Of a stretch of 64,000 bases of DNA, positions 11,198-22,854 are shown one piece after another. The DNA is taken from the NCBI GenBank assembly GCA_009760855.2, contig WPIO01000008.1:10514501-10578500 (forward strand). The letters are read 5' to 3'. The notes below the pieces were generated by a model, which worked only from the letters and a program-made list of their open reading frames with translations, was not told the DNA's origin and searched no databases. Position numbers and translations under genes: made by a program. Each line of letters opens with the position of its first letter. Position 1 is the first letter of the stretch. The stretch is from Cristatella mucedo. Lineage: Eukaryota; Bryozoa; Phylactolaemata; Cristatellidae.

Positions 11198-13104
11198 GGC
11201 GGCGGCTCGCGGCTCAAACCGATCGGACGCGCCGGGCCGTACGCGTCCACGACGCTCCGTCGCGCGGGCGTCCGACGGCGCCGCCGCCGCGTAGACCCGT
11301 CGGCCGAGCAGGCGCGCTCGACTCATTTGTCGGAGGTCGGCCAACAGGAGCTGGCGAGATGCGCGCGCGCGCGACGCGTCGGTCGCGAGTTTGGGGCGAC
11401 GGGCGAAAGAAAGCGAGCGAACGCTACGCGAGCGCGGCGCGCGGCCGCAGCAGCGCAGGCTCGCCTCGCCCGCGAGATCCGAGCGCCGAGCCGAGGGACG
11501 AGCCGAATGGCGCCGCAGCGCCGCCTCGTGCAATTGGAGAGCAGGAGGCGGCAGGAGACTCCGCACGCCATCCGAGTCCTCGAGCCTCTTGCGATGGCCG
11601 CGTGCGATGGACGCGTGCGCCCGCCAGGACCCGTCGGGCGCCTGCCCGCCCCCCCGCCGCGGCAACGCGACCTCGCCGCGTGGCCGCCTCGCGGCGGCAC
11701 ACCTTCGGCGACAGCTGAGCTAGCTGCTCGCGAGGACGCGGTGCTATTCGGCGGGGGGGGGGCGGGGGGCGGCGACTGTCGCTCAGCGCCCGGCGCTCGA
11801 GCCCTTCGCAATGTCAAGGCCTCTCGCCCGACCATTGCGAAAGCTCCGACGAAAAATGCGAGCCACTGGATTGCTGTGGCTGCGCGCGGGGACTCGTACG
11901 CGGTCGCCGCCGGATGCGCTATCGTCGCTGTACTTTCTGTACTTCCGTGACCTGCGGCCACCTGCAATCTCTCGGTCCGTCGCTCTGCCGAGCAGCGACA
12001 CGCCCGTGCACCGGCCGCGCGAGCACTCTTCTCGCGCGGGACCCGCAGCCCGAGGGCGGAGCCCGCAAGCGGCGATGCCGCCACCCCGCGAAAACCAAGC
12101 TCGCGCAGGCGCCGGCGCTGCGGGTGGCCGCAGCGCCGGATGCGGCCGCGCCGCAGCGTACGCGCCGCGGCGACACTCGCCTCGAGAGACCGCGCGTTGA
12201 AATCGCGGGGAGATCTGCTGCTCGCCTCGCCGTCGGATCGACGAACGGCAGAGCATCTCGACGCGATCGCTCGCGCGCCTGCGCCAATGGAGTCCGGCGG
12301 CAATGTCGCGCCATCGCGCGGCTGAGTTGCAGCTCGCCCCTCCCCCGCTCCCGGCGCCGGCCGGGCCGGCCGCGCTGGGCGTGCGCGCGCGCCGCTGATT
12401 AATCGCCTCGCGGTCGGTCGCTGTTTGGTTTGGGCATCTCGACGCGACGGCGCAGCGTGTAGAGAGCGCTCCGAGTAGTCGTCGGTCCTTTGTCGAGTGG
12501 TGGTAATGCCACCGTGAAGTGCCGAGCCCTCGATCGCCACCCGCTCGCGGCGTTGCTTTCGAAGCCGTCGCTAGGGGCGCACGGCACGACGGAGCCGAGG
12601 CGAGGCGAGCGCTGGCGGCGGGGCAGCGCCATTCGCCGTGACTTCGGAGCGGCGACTGCGTGCGCGCCGAAAGCGAAGACTGGCGGGCTCCGCAGGGGCA
12701 GCACCGCGCAAGCCCGAGCGACCGCTGGCGCCGCGAAACCTCGACCCTAAACCGGCGGCGGGGGCGGGGCGGGGGGCAGCGAGCGGCCGCGGCCTGAAGC
12801 GCGTGGCCGGGCGCTGCGGCTATCGCGCGCGCGTGCTCGTCCGCTACGCTGTAGCTCGAAGGCACCGCCGCCGCCGGCTAAGCCGCTTCGCGGCCTGCGT
12901 CGACGGCGTCGGCGGAGGAACCGGCGCCGGACGAAGCGAGAGCGGGCGTGCGCTCGCGCTGCGGCGGTCTCTCGTCCGACAGGAGACGAGAGCTAACTTC
13001 GCGCGCGCGCTCGCGCCGTGCGGTGCCGTCGAGTGCAGAGCGCACAGTACGCCAGCCGCGGCGTCCGGGGCTGGGACAACGAGCATCAAAACAAAAAAAG
13101 AAAG

Positions 13105-13203
13105 GCCTCTCCATCCAGGTGCTTCGCGTATCCCGCCGTGGGCTCGAGCCCACGACCTCGGTCACCGAATGCATTCCCCACGACCTCGGTCATCAGAGAG
13201 ACC
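13105..13203 (-). mobile_element. SINE-A fragment
   Basis: Minus-strand piece with GTGGGCTCGAGCCCACGACCTCGG, the box B region of SINE-A, beside the LINE tail that follows. Confidence 0.55.
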
Positions 13204-13550
13204 TTAATAACAATAACAATAGTAATATATTTGACATAGCGCCCTCAGAGAACTCAATCTCTTTCTAGGCGCTTTACATTTGCTGCAGAGGAGTCGCGAT
13301 CGAATGGTTAGTGGTAGCATGCTCAATAAACAGCAAGAATAACACGCTTAGGGGTGACATGCACAGGGTCAGCGTGCAAGTATGACTAGTTGCAGTATGC
13401 ACAGTGTCAGCACGCATAAGCACATAGCGGACGAATCACAGGGACCCATTAAATGCGGTGATAAATAGGTACGTTTTTAGTTTCTTTTTAAAAGTGGCCT
13501 AGTCAGGAGACGTCGCGACGCAGCTCCAGGCTTAGAGAGCCTTAACCCCT
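13204..13550 (-). mobile_element. LINE 3' end
   Basis: (AATAACA)n tail, then the common 3' end and the downstream coding remnant in reverse orientation, as at 539-911. Confidence 0.8.
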
Positions 13551-13894
13551 TAACCCCTGAGCCAAATCAGGGCAAGCCACAGCACCTCGCCGCCGCCGCG
13601 GTCTCACTCCTGTACTAATCGCTCGCCGGTAATCACCGCGACACGGACGGCCGCCAATTGCGGCAAAAGACGCAGTGACGCAGTGTATTGAAACTGCGGC
13701 CGTTTCCTTTGAGTTGGAGCTTTTCTAGCCCTGTTCTACGCGAGAGCTCGCGACGCAGGTCGGTAAGCGAGCAATTCTACGAATGTGCGCTGACTTGCTA
13801 AACCGTATTGAAGGGCTGCATTCAAGAGATTTCAGCCGATTGACCGCCTGCGTGACAGAGGTGATGCGGCACTTACCTAATTCTTCTGCTGCTA

Positions 13895-14000
13895 CGAATA
13901 ATAATAATAATAACAGAAAGACATTCGAATAACGCCCTAAAAGAACTAGATCTCATTCAAGGTGCACGACATTTGCTGGAAGGCCTGTGGCGATTCATGT
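13895..14000 (-). mobile_element. Short LINE 3' tail
   Basis: (AAT)n, CGCCCTAAAAGAACTAGATC and ACATTTGCTGGAAGG mark a worn 3' tail. Confidence 0.55.
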
Positions 14001-14950
14001 TTTTCCACTGTCTCGGAAAACTTGTGCGAAGTGGTGACCGTGGCGTGAGAGGCCTTATGCAGGCAGATCTACGTCGGCTATCGGTTGGCAGCTGAACAGC
14101 TACTAAGACAGAAATCGCGTGCCCTTCAAAAGTCGAGCAGCCCTAGAACCAGCGCTACGGACCATGGCTTAGAGCACTGACAAACAACGCCCTGCTGTCG
14201 GAAGTCAGACCCGATCATCTGTACCATCATGCGTTGCAGTGTTAATGGTGGCTAAAACGGACCGGAGATTGCTGCACAGCGATAAATTTCTTTGTGCCGA
14301 AGCCGACGAAGGACTGGGTTCGTGCCATTGGAGTACCGAGAATATTTTCAATGCAAGTAATGGATCTTAGCTGAGTGTCGCGGAGCTTAAGGAGTGCCTG
14401 CGCCGACGACCCGAGTGTACGATGAGTCTGGAGTTAGGCCCGAGCATTTCCAACTGGTTTAGCATCTAAAGACCGCCCGAAAAGGAAAACACGCACCTTG
14501 CATGCTGCACAAGAAGCGGCTTTAGTCCTTTAGCTTTAGTTTTTTCACCTGCGGACCTCTAACCTCTAATGGACCACGGACCTCTAAAAAACAAACCCGC
14601 ATCTATAACAGATTTCATATGCACAGACCTTGCCTAAGCAACCCGTAGTTAGGTAGAGTGATAATACTACATGGCTACGAGGAAGCGCTCAAAAAGATGC
14701 GCTGAACTGAGAAACTTTACCCAGGGTACTTACCGGCCGAGACAGCAGTGAGACTTCGTTTCCACGACGGACGGATTTGCCTCGTCGTTCAGGCATGCGA
14801 ACTCTTGCACCGGAGGCGACCTAATGGTCTGGTATGGATGCACCGGTGGCCATGCCCAAGGCCAAGGTTGCCAAGCAGCCCTCGAGCAATCTCCGGCAAT
14901 CTCGAACAATAGCTAGTCCAAGCTTTCGCCCATAAAAGCGCTGGGTTCTC
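14001..14950. other. No gene recognised
   Basis: Unique-looking sequence. A stretch around 14535-14590 (CACCTGCGGACCTCTAACC) faintly resembles hAT non-autonomous ends, but no partner end was found. Confidence 0.4.
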
Positions 14951-14952
14951 GG

Positions 14953-15485
14953 GAATGCAGACCTGGCTAGAGTCTCTCTGCTAGAGTTCTGCAAGATCTT
15001 TCTGCAGCATTCGATATCATTAGTCACCTTGCGCCCTTCTCGAGCGCCTCTCATCCCGCCTGGGCATCACTGGTACTGCAGTGCAATGGTTCAGGTTCTA
15101 TTTTAGTGGGAGACTCTAGAGTATTGGTGTGAACCTAAAAAGACCGAGGAACCACTAAAGTATGGGCACCTCAGGGCTCAGTGATTGGTCACGTTCTTTT
15201 TAGGTCTATACTCTTCCTCTTGTCAATGTGATTGCAAGGCACAATCTTGGTTTTCACTTCTATGCAGATGACACTCAGCTGTACCTTTGTTTTGATCCCT
15301 CCCAGCCATCCAGCACGTCGGATTTTCTCAACTCCCCTGCTGCATGTATTGATGAAATCCGCACAGGGATGGCAGAAAACTTTCTTAAATCGAATGATGA
15401 TAAAACTGACTTACCAGTTATGGGCAAACCAAGCGAGATTCAGAAATTGGCAAACTTAACGCTCAAAATCGGCTCTGGCAGCATA
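14953..15485 (+). pseudogene. LINE reverse transcriptase fragment, 5' part
   Basis: Plus-strand translation covers the RT palm: RNADLARVSLLE near 14955, a broken SAAFD block, SSRLGITGTAVQWF, WAPQGSVIGHVLF, then HNLGFHFYADDTQLYLCF at about 15238-15293. The last contains the YADD catalytic box. Frameshifts separate the blocks, so the copy is dead. The line continues at 16316 after a DNA-transposon insertion. Confidence 0.85.
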
Positions 15486-16315
15486 TGAGCCCGATGGCGG
15501 CAACCCGGGTTACCAAATTTCCGAAATTAAAATCGCAATTAATTATTTATTTTGCGCGTAGCTGCTCTGAAAAATATAGCGTTTCAAAGTCGAGAACGCC
15601 GTTGACATGATTCAGGAGCAGCACCGTCAGAATCTTGTAGAAGCAATTTGGGGAACAATGTGCAAAAGAGCTCAATGAAAGGATGTACGCTATGGTTGGC
15701 TACAATGACGATATAAAAGATGTTAGCAATGATGTTCTTAACAACGCAATGGAACTGGTGTGCAAGTACTTGGAAACATTTCCAGGAACTTCATTGCTAC
15801 CCTCTGGTCTGAAAAGACTATGCAGGAGGTCCGGAATTGCGGCGCCAGTGCTCGCCTGGGTATTATCGCTGATAGTGATGACGAAGATTCTGACAATATT
15901 GGAGCTCCATTGGCGGCGGCATCTGACATGGCGCAGACTCGTGGCAGAAAAAAAAGAGCGTCAGCGCAGAAGGCTGCTTCGGGAGTGCAGATACGCTCTG
16001 TGGGGTGCCCGAAGAAGTCATCGGTGGTTTTCCTAAATCAGTCATCAATTTTGAGCTATTTCTCGAAAAAATAAGCTCAATTTTCGTGATCGAGCGCCGG
16101 ATCCTTGCCCTGGATCCGGTCAGCTGCTGCTGCGCACTTGCGCAATAAAAATCATCGTGTTCGAAGTAGCTGTCTTCCTGCCGACGAATAGAAGTCAAAA
16201 CGAGCCCGATATTTTTAGCCTATGTGCATATAATTTGGACCAATATTCAGGTAGTTACCGAAGTCCGCGAGCACCTAGGTTACCATGGTAATACGGGTTA
16301 CCGCCATCGTTCTCA
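15486..16315 (+). mobile_element. 830-bp terminal-inverted-repeat DNA element nested in the LINE
   Basis: The left end TGAGCCCGATGGCGGCAACC (15486-15505) mirrors the right end, which reads TGAGAACGATGGCGGTAACC on the minus strand from 16315. Removing it rejoins the LINE at CAGCATA/TCTCCTG, as read in the related copy at 38.5 kb. No transposase is recognisable. The inside carries overlapping plus-strand coding fragments at about 15610-16072 in shifted frames (KELNERMYAMVGYNDDIKD; later IIADSDDEDSDN), ending in NQSSILSYFSKK and a stop. QSSILSYF fits the PCNA-interacting peptide pattern. It may be a captured gene piece or the remnant of an element-encoded protein. Superfamily unassigned. Confidence 0.75.
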
Positions 16316-16935
16316 AGTCTCCTGTAGAATCTGAACGAAATCTTGGTGTCTTGTGCTAAAGTGACCTCTCACTAGACGACCACATCAGGTCCACGGTCAC
16401 AGCCTGCCTACTTTCAGCTATGCAGCATTGCAAAAATGTAGGCCTTCTTTGACAGGGATACATGATTTAATTTTAGCCATTCATTTGTGACATCCTGCAT
16501 TGACAATTTCTGTAACTCGTGACTCTCCGGTCACTTACAGCCTGTACAATAAGACGCTTACAGTAGGCGCATAACATGGAAGGTACGCTAATATGTCGTG
16601 AATGTTGCAGTTGCCACAGCGCATCACTTCTCGCCTTCGTGCACTGGCTCACCGTCAAGCAGTGTATCGACTTCCGAGTTTTTCTCATTCACTTTAGGTC
16701 TCTTCGTTCTCCTGCCGATCCTAACTACTTGCCAATCAGGCTAGGCATTCTTCCACCCATTGTTCTTACTCAAGTCACTTTGCTGGGCCTCTAGGCAACT
16801 AAAATTGTTTAACGATAGTGCCATTAGTTCGAATGCTCCTAAAGCCTTCAACTCAATCCAGAATGGCACCCCGACATACCGAGACAACACGTTTAAAAAG
16901 CAGCTACAAATCCACTTATTTTCATTATTACTGTT
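16316..16935 (+). pseudogene. LINE reverse transcriptase fragment, 3' part
   Basis: Continuation of the interrupted LINE: the region after RT (VESERNLGVLC), the HWLTVKQCIDFRVFLIHFRS block at about 16640-16700, and the KAFNSIQNG...FKKQLQIHLF end. It has many stops and lacks the ATT tail. Confidence 0.75.
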
Positions 16936-16984
16936 ATAAAGCTGGAGAGTTTTCTGCAGCGCACTCACAGTCTAAGCGGCTTCC

Positions 16985-17617
16985 GAGAGCGAACGGAAAC
17001 TAGCAGACTTTGTCTGTCACGCAAAAAAAGAGCATCGGGAAGCAAAGGCCGAATCGGAAGGAAATTCTAGCGCGGCAGTAGCGGCGGCGCTGGACGACAG
17101 GAAAGGACGCGCCAAGAGTCAGCAGCAGCAGCAGCTGTAGGAGACGGAGTCGCGTGGCGGTCACGTGGCGCGACGGCGAGCGTCGGGCAGGGCACCTAGC
17201 AGGCAGGCAGGGTTAACAGCCGACGGTGGCAGCTTCATTTACCGAGGGCGAGCGGCGGGAGCGCCGCCGCGTCGCCTGTCCACGCGCGGGCGGCACGTCG
17301 CGCTCTCCAACCGCTCGGCTCGGTCGTCGCGCTCTCTGGCGGCGGCGTCCTGAAACGTAGAGCGTCGAAGCTCATCGTCGGTCAGATTAGGATCGCCGTT
17401 ATTATATTCGCGGTTCCTGAATTATAGCGACTGGATACCGGTTATATTGATCGCTATCCGCGGTTAGGCGGCGTACAAGCCCAATTCGTGTAATAGAGAC
17501 GACACTCTTCGCCGCGGCATTCGAGCCGCGAATGAGCTTCGCCCCGAGACTTGGCGTCGGTCGAGGCAGTCGAGAGGCATTCTACGAGCTGCAGTACGCT
17601 AGTGCCGCTTCCGCTGG

Positions 17618-17687
<70 letters not shown>

Positions 17688-18700
17688 ACTGGGACCGACC
17701 TAGTCATCAGGTCGGCAGTACTTCGCGTAAGATTCTAAGCCAGAGATTGCGACACATTCGGTCCCTAATCATAGCTATTCTCTCAAATTAACAGCCGCGA
17801 GCGATATATGTACGCTCGGTACGCCGGAGATGTCAGTAAAGGAGATGGCATAAAAGAGGCGGAATTAACACCCGCTAGGAAGGCGAACTCGATGTGATCG
17901 CCGAAAGACAGCTCGCTTCCCTCTGAGCGCTCTGTACGAAAAAGTAAAAAGAAATCGTAAGGCTGGCTTACTGGATCGTCGGTTTCACGCTTCGCCGGTC
18001 GAGCGCCTGCCGCCGCCGCCGCTCTTCTGCGCCTTACGTGCGCTGCTCCCCGGAGCTTGAGCGCGCGTCGCCAATCACTCGAGCCGTTCGCGACGCGACC
18101 TTGCGGGCGGGGGGGGGGCGGTCGCTCGAAGACCAACACGAACGGCCTCCAAGTGGGTGCCCGTTGGCCGCGGTTTATTCTGCCGACAAAGTGTCGGACT
18201 TGATTGCGAAGCTCTCTCTCTCCCTCTCTCTCTCTCGCGCGCGTGCGCTCGCTCTGCGTCTTTTCCTCGTCCCTGTGGACTTAGCGGTTGGACTATTCGA
18301 TCGTGTCCACTGACTTGGCATCGGCTGACTTCATCATCTACGTACGGACCGCCGTGGACCGCAGTCTTTCCGGCAAGCGGCGTAACTCCGGGCATGTCCG
18401 CCGGAGGGCGGTAGCGGTGGGGGAGGCAACGGCGACTCTGGACCGCTCAGCTCGTCCTAGCCTCGGCCAGGACGCATGCGCCCTGAGACGGCCTCCAAGA
18501 ACCGGCCGCCGGCGGCGGCGGCGGCTGCTGCTGCCGTCTCCACTCGACCGTCCGACTTGGCTAGCGGTCGCACCCCTATCGCAATGCTCCGAATGGGCTG
18601 AACCGGGCGCCTGCGAACCGGCGACGGAGCACGGAATCTTTCAGGCGACTCTTTGCCTAAAATTTTGATAGCAGCTACGGTATTTCCTGAACGCGTCAGA
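16985..18700. promoter_or_regulatory. Second GC-rich, CpG-island-like block
   Basis: Elevated G+C and CpG between AT-rich flanks. It contains CT and poly-G runs and the TGC repeat. The short open frames here look compositional; I see no supportable exon. It is a plausible promoter or first-exon region of an unseen gene. Confidence 0.5.
17618..17686. repeat. (TGC)23 uninterrupted trinucleotide repeat
   Basis: Twenty-three perfect TGC units. One frame would read poly-Ala inside a 68-residue open frame (17532-17738), which I do not consider a gene. Confidence 0.98.
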
Positions 18701-18704
18701 GCGG

Positions 18705-18885
18705 CCCACCGGTTTGGCCCAGGGGTAAAGGTGCTCACCTAGGACGACCGAGGTCAAGGTTGACTGCATCCGACGACTGAGATCGTGAGTTCGATCGAGC
18801 TCTTCGATATATGCGAGGCGCCTAGATAGAGATTGAGTTATCTCGGGGTGCTGTACAAATTCATTATTTAATTTTTATTGCTATA
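18705..18885 (+). mobile_element. SINE-A relic
   Basis: Box A-like GGTTTGGCCCAGGGGTAAAGG, box B-like GTGAGTTCGATCGAGCTC, then GCGCCTAGATAGAGATTGAG and an AT-rich end. Confidence 0.75.
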
Positions 18886-18981
18886 AAATTTAATTATTGT
18901 TGTTTTAAACTTTAATTCTCACCAGTTCAACCTGCCGGAAGTCCCGATTGGTTCTTCCTCGTCCCAGATCGTCCTTCGTAA

Positions 18982-19588
18982 TCACAATAATACATTTGAT
19001 AAAGCACCCTCAGAGAACTCAATCTCATTCTGGGCGGTTTAAATTTGCTTCAAAGGAAGCACGACCGAATGGTTAGTGGTAGCATGCTCAATAAACAACA
19101 AGAATAACATAGTTAAAATAACATGCACTGAGTCAGCATGCAAGTGTGGTTAGTGGCAGCAGCATGCACAGTGGCAGCACACATGAGCACATAAAGGACG
19201 AATCACAGGGACCCACGAAATTCTGTCATAAATAGATGCGTTTTTAGTTCCTTTTTAAATATGGACAAGTAAGAGATGTCGTGACGGTCAGGTCGGGAGT
19301 GAGTTTCAGGCTTGGAGAGCATACGAACTAAACGCACGGTCTCCAAAGGATTTGATGTTCGGATGAGGTACAGTTAAGCACTCAGATTCCGAAAAGCGGG
19401 TGGAACGATGCTTAGCCTGGTTTGGGAGAAGATATGATAGGTAGGCTGGAGCCAAAGAATGAAGGAACCTAAAAGTGAGCGGCAAAACTTTGAAGCCAAT
19501 CCTTTGCTTGACTGGTAGCCAGTGCAGGTCGGCGAGAAGTGGTGTGATGTGGCAACTGTGACGTCATGAAAGACAAGCCTGGCTGTAT
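18982..19588 (-). mobile_element. LINE 3' end with C-terminal coding remnant
   Basis: The standard 3' end followed by the reverse complement of the SDLL...FSES..KSFGD...NSLP..F C-terminal region and the TGGTAGCCAGTGCAGGTCGG block. Confidence 0.85.
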
Positions 19589-19745
19589 AATATAATATAA
19601 TATACTTCATTTGTATAGCGCCTAAGAGAGCTTAATCTCTATTCAGGCACTTCACATTTGCCACCGGGCTCGAGCCCACAACCTCGGATACATTCATCTT
19701 GACCTTGGTCCAGACGAGCACCTTTAGGAATGGGCTAAACCAGTG
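19589..19745 (-). mobile_element. SINE-A
   Basis: Reverse-oriented copy: AT-rich tail, GCGCCTAAGAGAGCTTAATC, CCGGGCTCGAGCCCACAACC, and CTGGTTTAGCCC at the tRNA-like head on the minus strand. Confidence 0.75.
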
Positions 19746-20315
19746 AAGTGGCGTGCATCAAATGCATCCACTACTTTACTGTCCTAGTCCTCGTCATAAC
19801 GTTCGTGATCCCCCAGACTGGGCTAAACCTGCGGCCATGGCCTGGACAACCTTCACCGCCCTACTCCAGCACCATTTCCGCCCACTACAGACGTGAGCGC
19901 TTCCGTTACGCAACGGCGAAGGCGCGTGTTGTTGCTTCCGGGGGGGGGCCGGCCTCAGTCTCCTCCCCCCCCCCCCCGGCAAACAAAGAATTCTCAAAGT
20001 GCTAGCCGATTACTTCACACTAAAGTTTGCTCAATAATTTTTTTCAAAGCAAATTAAACCACTTCGGCCAACGTATTGGTCTAAAACTGAATCGGAGCTT
20101 CGTTAGCAGAATGCACGCTAGATGCGCGTCCATGCCAACGACAGGTTAAAGGTTGCACTACCAGACCGCTCATCTATGGTTATGCAGTTCCGGCAGATGA
20201 CCTCGGCCTACGGCTGTAGTACGCGCGCCCTACTCGAAAGTTGTTACGCCTCCGTGCCGCCGCATGTTTCCTCTCCAGCCCGCTCTCCTTTCACGAAGGC
20301 TAAAGCTGTGTGACG
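19746..20315. other. Upstream region of actin A
   Basis: Contains G and C homopolymer runs at about 19941-19977. I find no clear TATA box. TTTCCTCTCCAG at 20269-20280 could be a 3' splice site for a 5' UTR exon, but this is speculative. Confidence 0.4.
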
Positions 20316-21693
20316 ATGGGTGACGACGAAATTGCTGCCTTGGTAATTGACTGCGGCTCAGGGATGTGCAGGGCGGGTTTCGCCGGCGCTGACAAGCCCA
20401 GAGCAGTCTTCCATTCTATCGTGGGCCACCCGAGACACCAGGTGTGTAACATGATTTGGCGCTTCCAATTTTTAAGGTATTGCGCTGAACCGTGCTTGAC
20501 CTGGCTCGCCTGCCCATTCGGCGGCCTTCGAGCCTGCGCACGGGCGTGGCGCCTGCGCCCTACCATTCACCTCGGTGTACCCGAATCCTGCCCGTTAGAC
20601 CTGTTGGAAGCTTCTTTTAGGGCTCGCTGTCCCGCTACTTAGAGAACGCTCCGTGTCAAAGCCGCTTAAAAAATATCCTTCGCTACAGGCCGAGATGGTG
20701 GGTGTGGGTCCGAAGGACAGCTATGTAGGTGATGAAGCTCAGAGCAAGCGAGACATTCTGACCCTGACGTATCCCATCGAGCACGGTATCGTCACTAACT
20801 GGGACGACATGGAGAGAATTTGGCACCACATGTTCTACAATGAGCTCCGTGTTGCTCCTGAAGATCACCGCCTCCTGCTCACCGAAGCAGCCCTCAACCC
20901 GAAAGCCAACAGGGAGAAGATGACACAGGTTATGTTCGAGACCTTCAACATACCGGCCATGTATGTCGCCATTCAGTCAGTGTTGTCACTATATTCCTCT
21001 GGCCGAACGACGGGTGTTGTGCTTGACTCTGGCGACGGTGTCACGCACACGGTTCCCATCTATGAAGGCTATGCTCTGCCCCATGCTATTCTGCGTCTTG
21101 ACCTGGCCGGCCGAGATCTTACCGACTACCTGATGAAGATCCTTACCGAGCGTGGCTACTCGTTCACCACGACTACCGAGCGTGAGATCGTGCGTGATAT
21201 GAAGGAGAAGCTGTGCTACGTGGCTCTCGACTTCGAGAACGAGATGAACACGGCTGCCAACAGCTCATCTCTGGAGAAGAGCTACGAGCTTCCCGACGGT
21301 CAGGGGATCACGATCGGCAACGAGAGGTTCCGTTGCCCCGAGGCTCTGTTCCAGCCATCGTCGTTGGACACGGAGTCTGCAAGCATCCATGAAATGATCC
21401 ATAATTCGATCATGATGAGTGATGTCGACATTCGCAAGGACCTGTATGCCAACACAATCCTGTCTGGTGGCAATACGATGTATCGCGGTATTGCAGACCG
21501 GATGCAGAGAGAGCTCACGGCTCTGACACCGAAAGCGATGGCGATAAAAGTCATTGCACCACCAGAAAGAAGGTGCTCAGTCTGGATTGGTGGTTCGATT
21601 TTTGCATCGCTGTCAACATTCCAGCAGATGTGGATCACCAAGCAGGAATATGACGAGTCTGGTCCCAGCATAGCCCACCGAAAGTGCTTTTAA
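20316..21693 (+). CDS. Actin A, divergent actin paralogue
   Basis: Filament-forming cytoskeletal ATPase family. Exon 1 is 20316-20441 and exon 2 is 20689-21693, with a 247-bp phase-0 intron (CAG|GTGTGT...CGCTACAG|GCC) at codon 41/42, as in many animal actins. The product is 376 residues, full family length, ending KCF. The start is the ATG at [16 protein letters not shown], which aligns with the actin N-terminus. Retained: Gly13-Ser14-Gly15, DSGDG at 154-158, Gln137, His73 and His161. Unusual (skeletal numbering): Asn12 to Cys in the phosphate loop, Asp24 to Ala and Ala26 to Lys, Pro32 to His, Thr303 to Asn, Pro307 to Arg, Tyr337 to Cys, and a rewritten 240-260 region ([20 protein letters not shown]). 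The central 310 nt are about 97% identical to actin B while both flanks differ by about 17-23%. Open throughout, so probably functional, but specialised. Confidence 0.9.
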
Positions 21694-22854
21694 AAGTGAG
21701 GCTAACGTGGCCCTATCACCTTCGGTTAAAATCTATTTAAAATTCTCTTTCGTCAATTTTTGCTAGTGCATGCCACGTTTTGAGTTGCCTGACCATGCGT
21801 TGTCTCTAATGAACGTTATATGATACCGATATTTGTATACGTATATGAGCCGTCTTCGAAAGGGGTCTTTCTTTAAAATGAGAAAACACAACGGGAGGCA
21901 AACGACTTTATGTGCCTGTCGACTTTGTGTCGACCCAACCCAAGTTTTCTTGCTGAGTTGACTTACAAAAAGCTGCAAGATTTTTCAGGTAGCTACCCTG
22001 AATATAACAGCTTCGAAGAATACAGGCAGCTCTGTGAAATTTGGTAACAGTGCATTGCTCTATTTCTAGCTTTGAAGTATGATCAGCTGGGTGTTAAGAT
22101 TTCGTGCAATCCACCTCTGCTACCCGTGGAACTGTAGATGTATTTTAATTGCCATTAACTACCAATCGAAGATCGGGATTCGCGAATAATGTCTCAAGAC
22201 TCGTATAAGTCTTGCACTGCGCTAAATCCGCTATGAAGCACCTGTCTCTCAGAAAGGTTGTACCCATCGGCATTAGAAAACACAAGCGTAGGACTTAAAA
22301 GGAATTTTTTGTTTACTCGTTGTCCAGCTGAAAGTCTCATCTTTGAATAGCTAAGTTAACCCTCTGCTGAATGGGTAGGAAACAACTTACTGACGCACAG
22401 ACAAAGTATGAAAAGCATAACTGAGCGAAACAAAGTGTTTCTTGGTTGCCGTATTAAGTGAACTCCAAAAGACACGACGAGAAGTGACCCAAATAAATAC
22501 AGATTGCGTTTGGGTTACGGTTCATGGCATTCAGCGAAGGTGATCTATCGTTCGTGATGAACGCAAGTTTCCGAATAAATCTTTCGAAGTACTCGGTGGT
22601 CTTGAAAGGTCTGATCCACTAGATTCTACGACCATCATGACGCTGTAATGTAGTGCACGACTGATTACTGGCCTGCCCAAAATGTAAACTGTAAACTGAT
22701 TAGCAACCTTCGAGGACCGACTACATTTCCTGGTATATGGACATCAAATGGGGCTACTAAACCGCCAATTTGACTAGCAGGGTGCTAATTTTACTCTCTG
22801 GCCTTTTCATGCACTTTTACATCTACAGCTTACAAACCTGACCATTCGGTCTTA
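21694..22854. other. No gene recognised (3' flank of actin A)
   Basis: AT-rich unique sequence presumably including the 3' UTR. AATAAA motifs occur, the first clear one near 22491, about 0.8 kb after the stop, so 3' UTR length is uncertain. Confidence 0.4.

Larger units (their letters stand above)
6300..13060. promoter_or_regulatory. Large GC-rich, CpG-island-like block
   Basis: Very high G+C with abundant CpG over about 6.7 kb, in sharp contrast to the AT-rich repeat DNA on both sides. It contains the minus-strand gene at 7189-8274 and its presumed upstream exon and promoter. Outside that gene the many long open frames on both strands are expected by chance from GC-rich composition. Repeat units not divisible by three (a 14-bp unit at 11148-11197) argue that 10-13 kb is noncoding. 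Confidence 0.75.

Noticed and set aside
11323..12865. Long minus-strand open frames of 405 and 360 residues in the GC-rich block
   Set aside because: Composition is Arg/Ala/Pro-rich in every frame on both strands, as expected when stop codons are rare in GC-rich DNA. There are no motifs, and a nearby 14-bp tandem repeat argues for noncoding DNA.
14520..14640. Possible hAT-type non-autonomous end (ACCTGCGGACCTCTAACC)
   Set aside because: Only one weak end is seen, with no matching inverted partner or target duplication.
17532..17738. 68-residue poly-Ala protein across the TGC repeat
   Set aside because: The frame consists mainly of the repeat; no conserved flanks.
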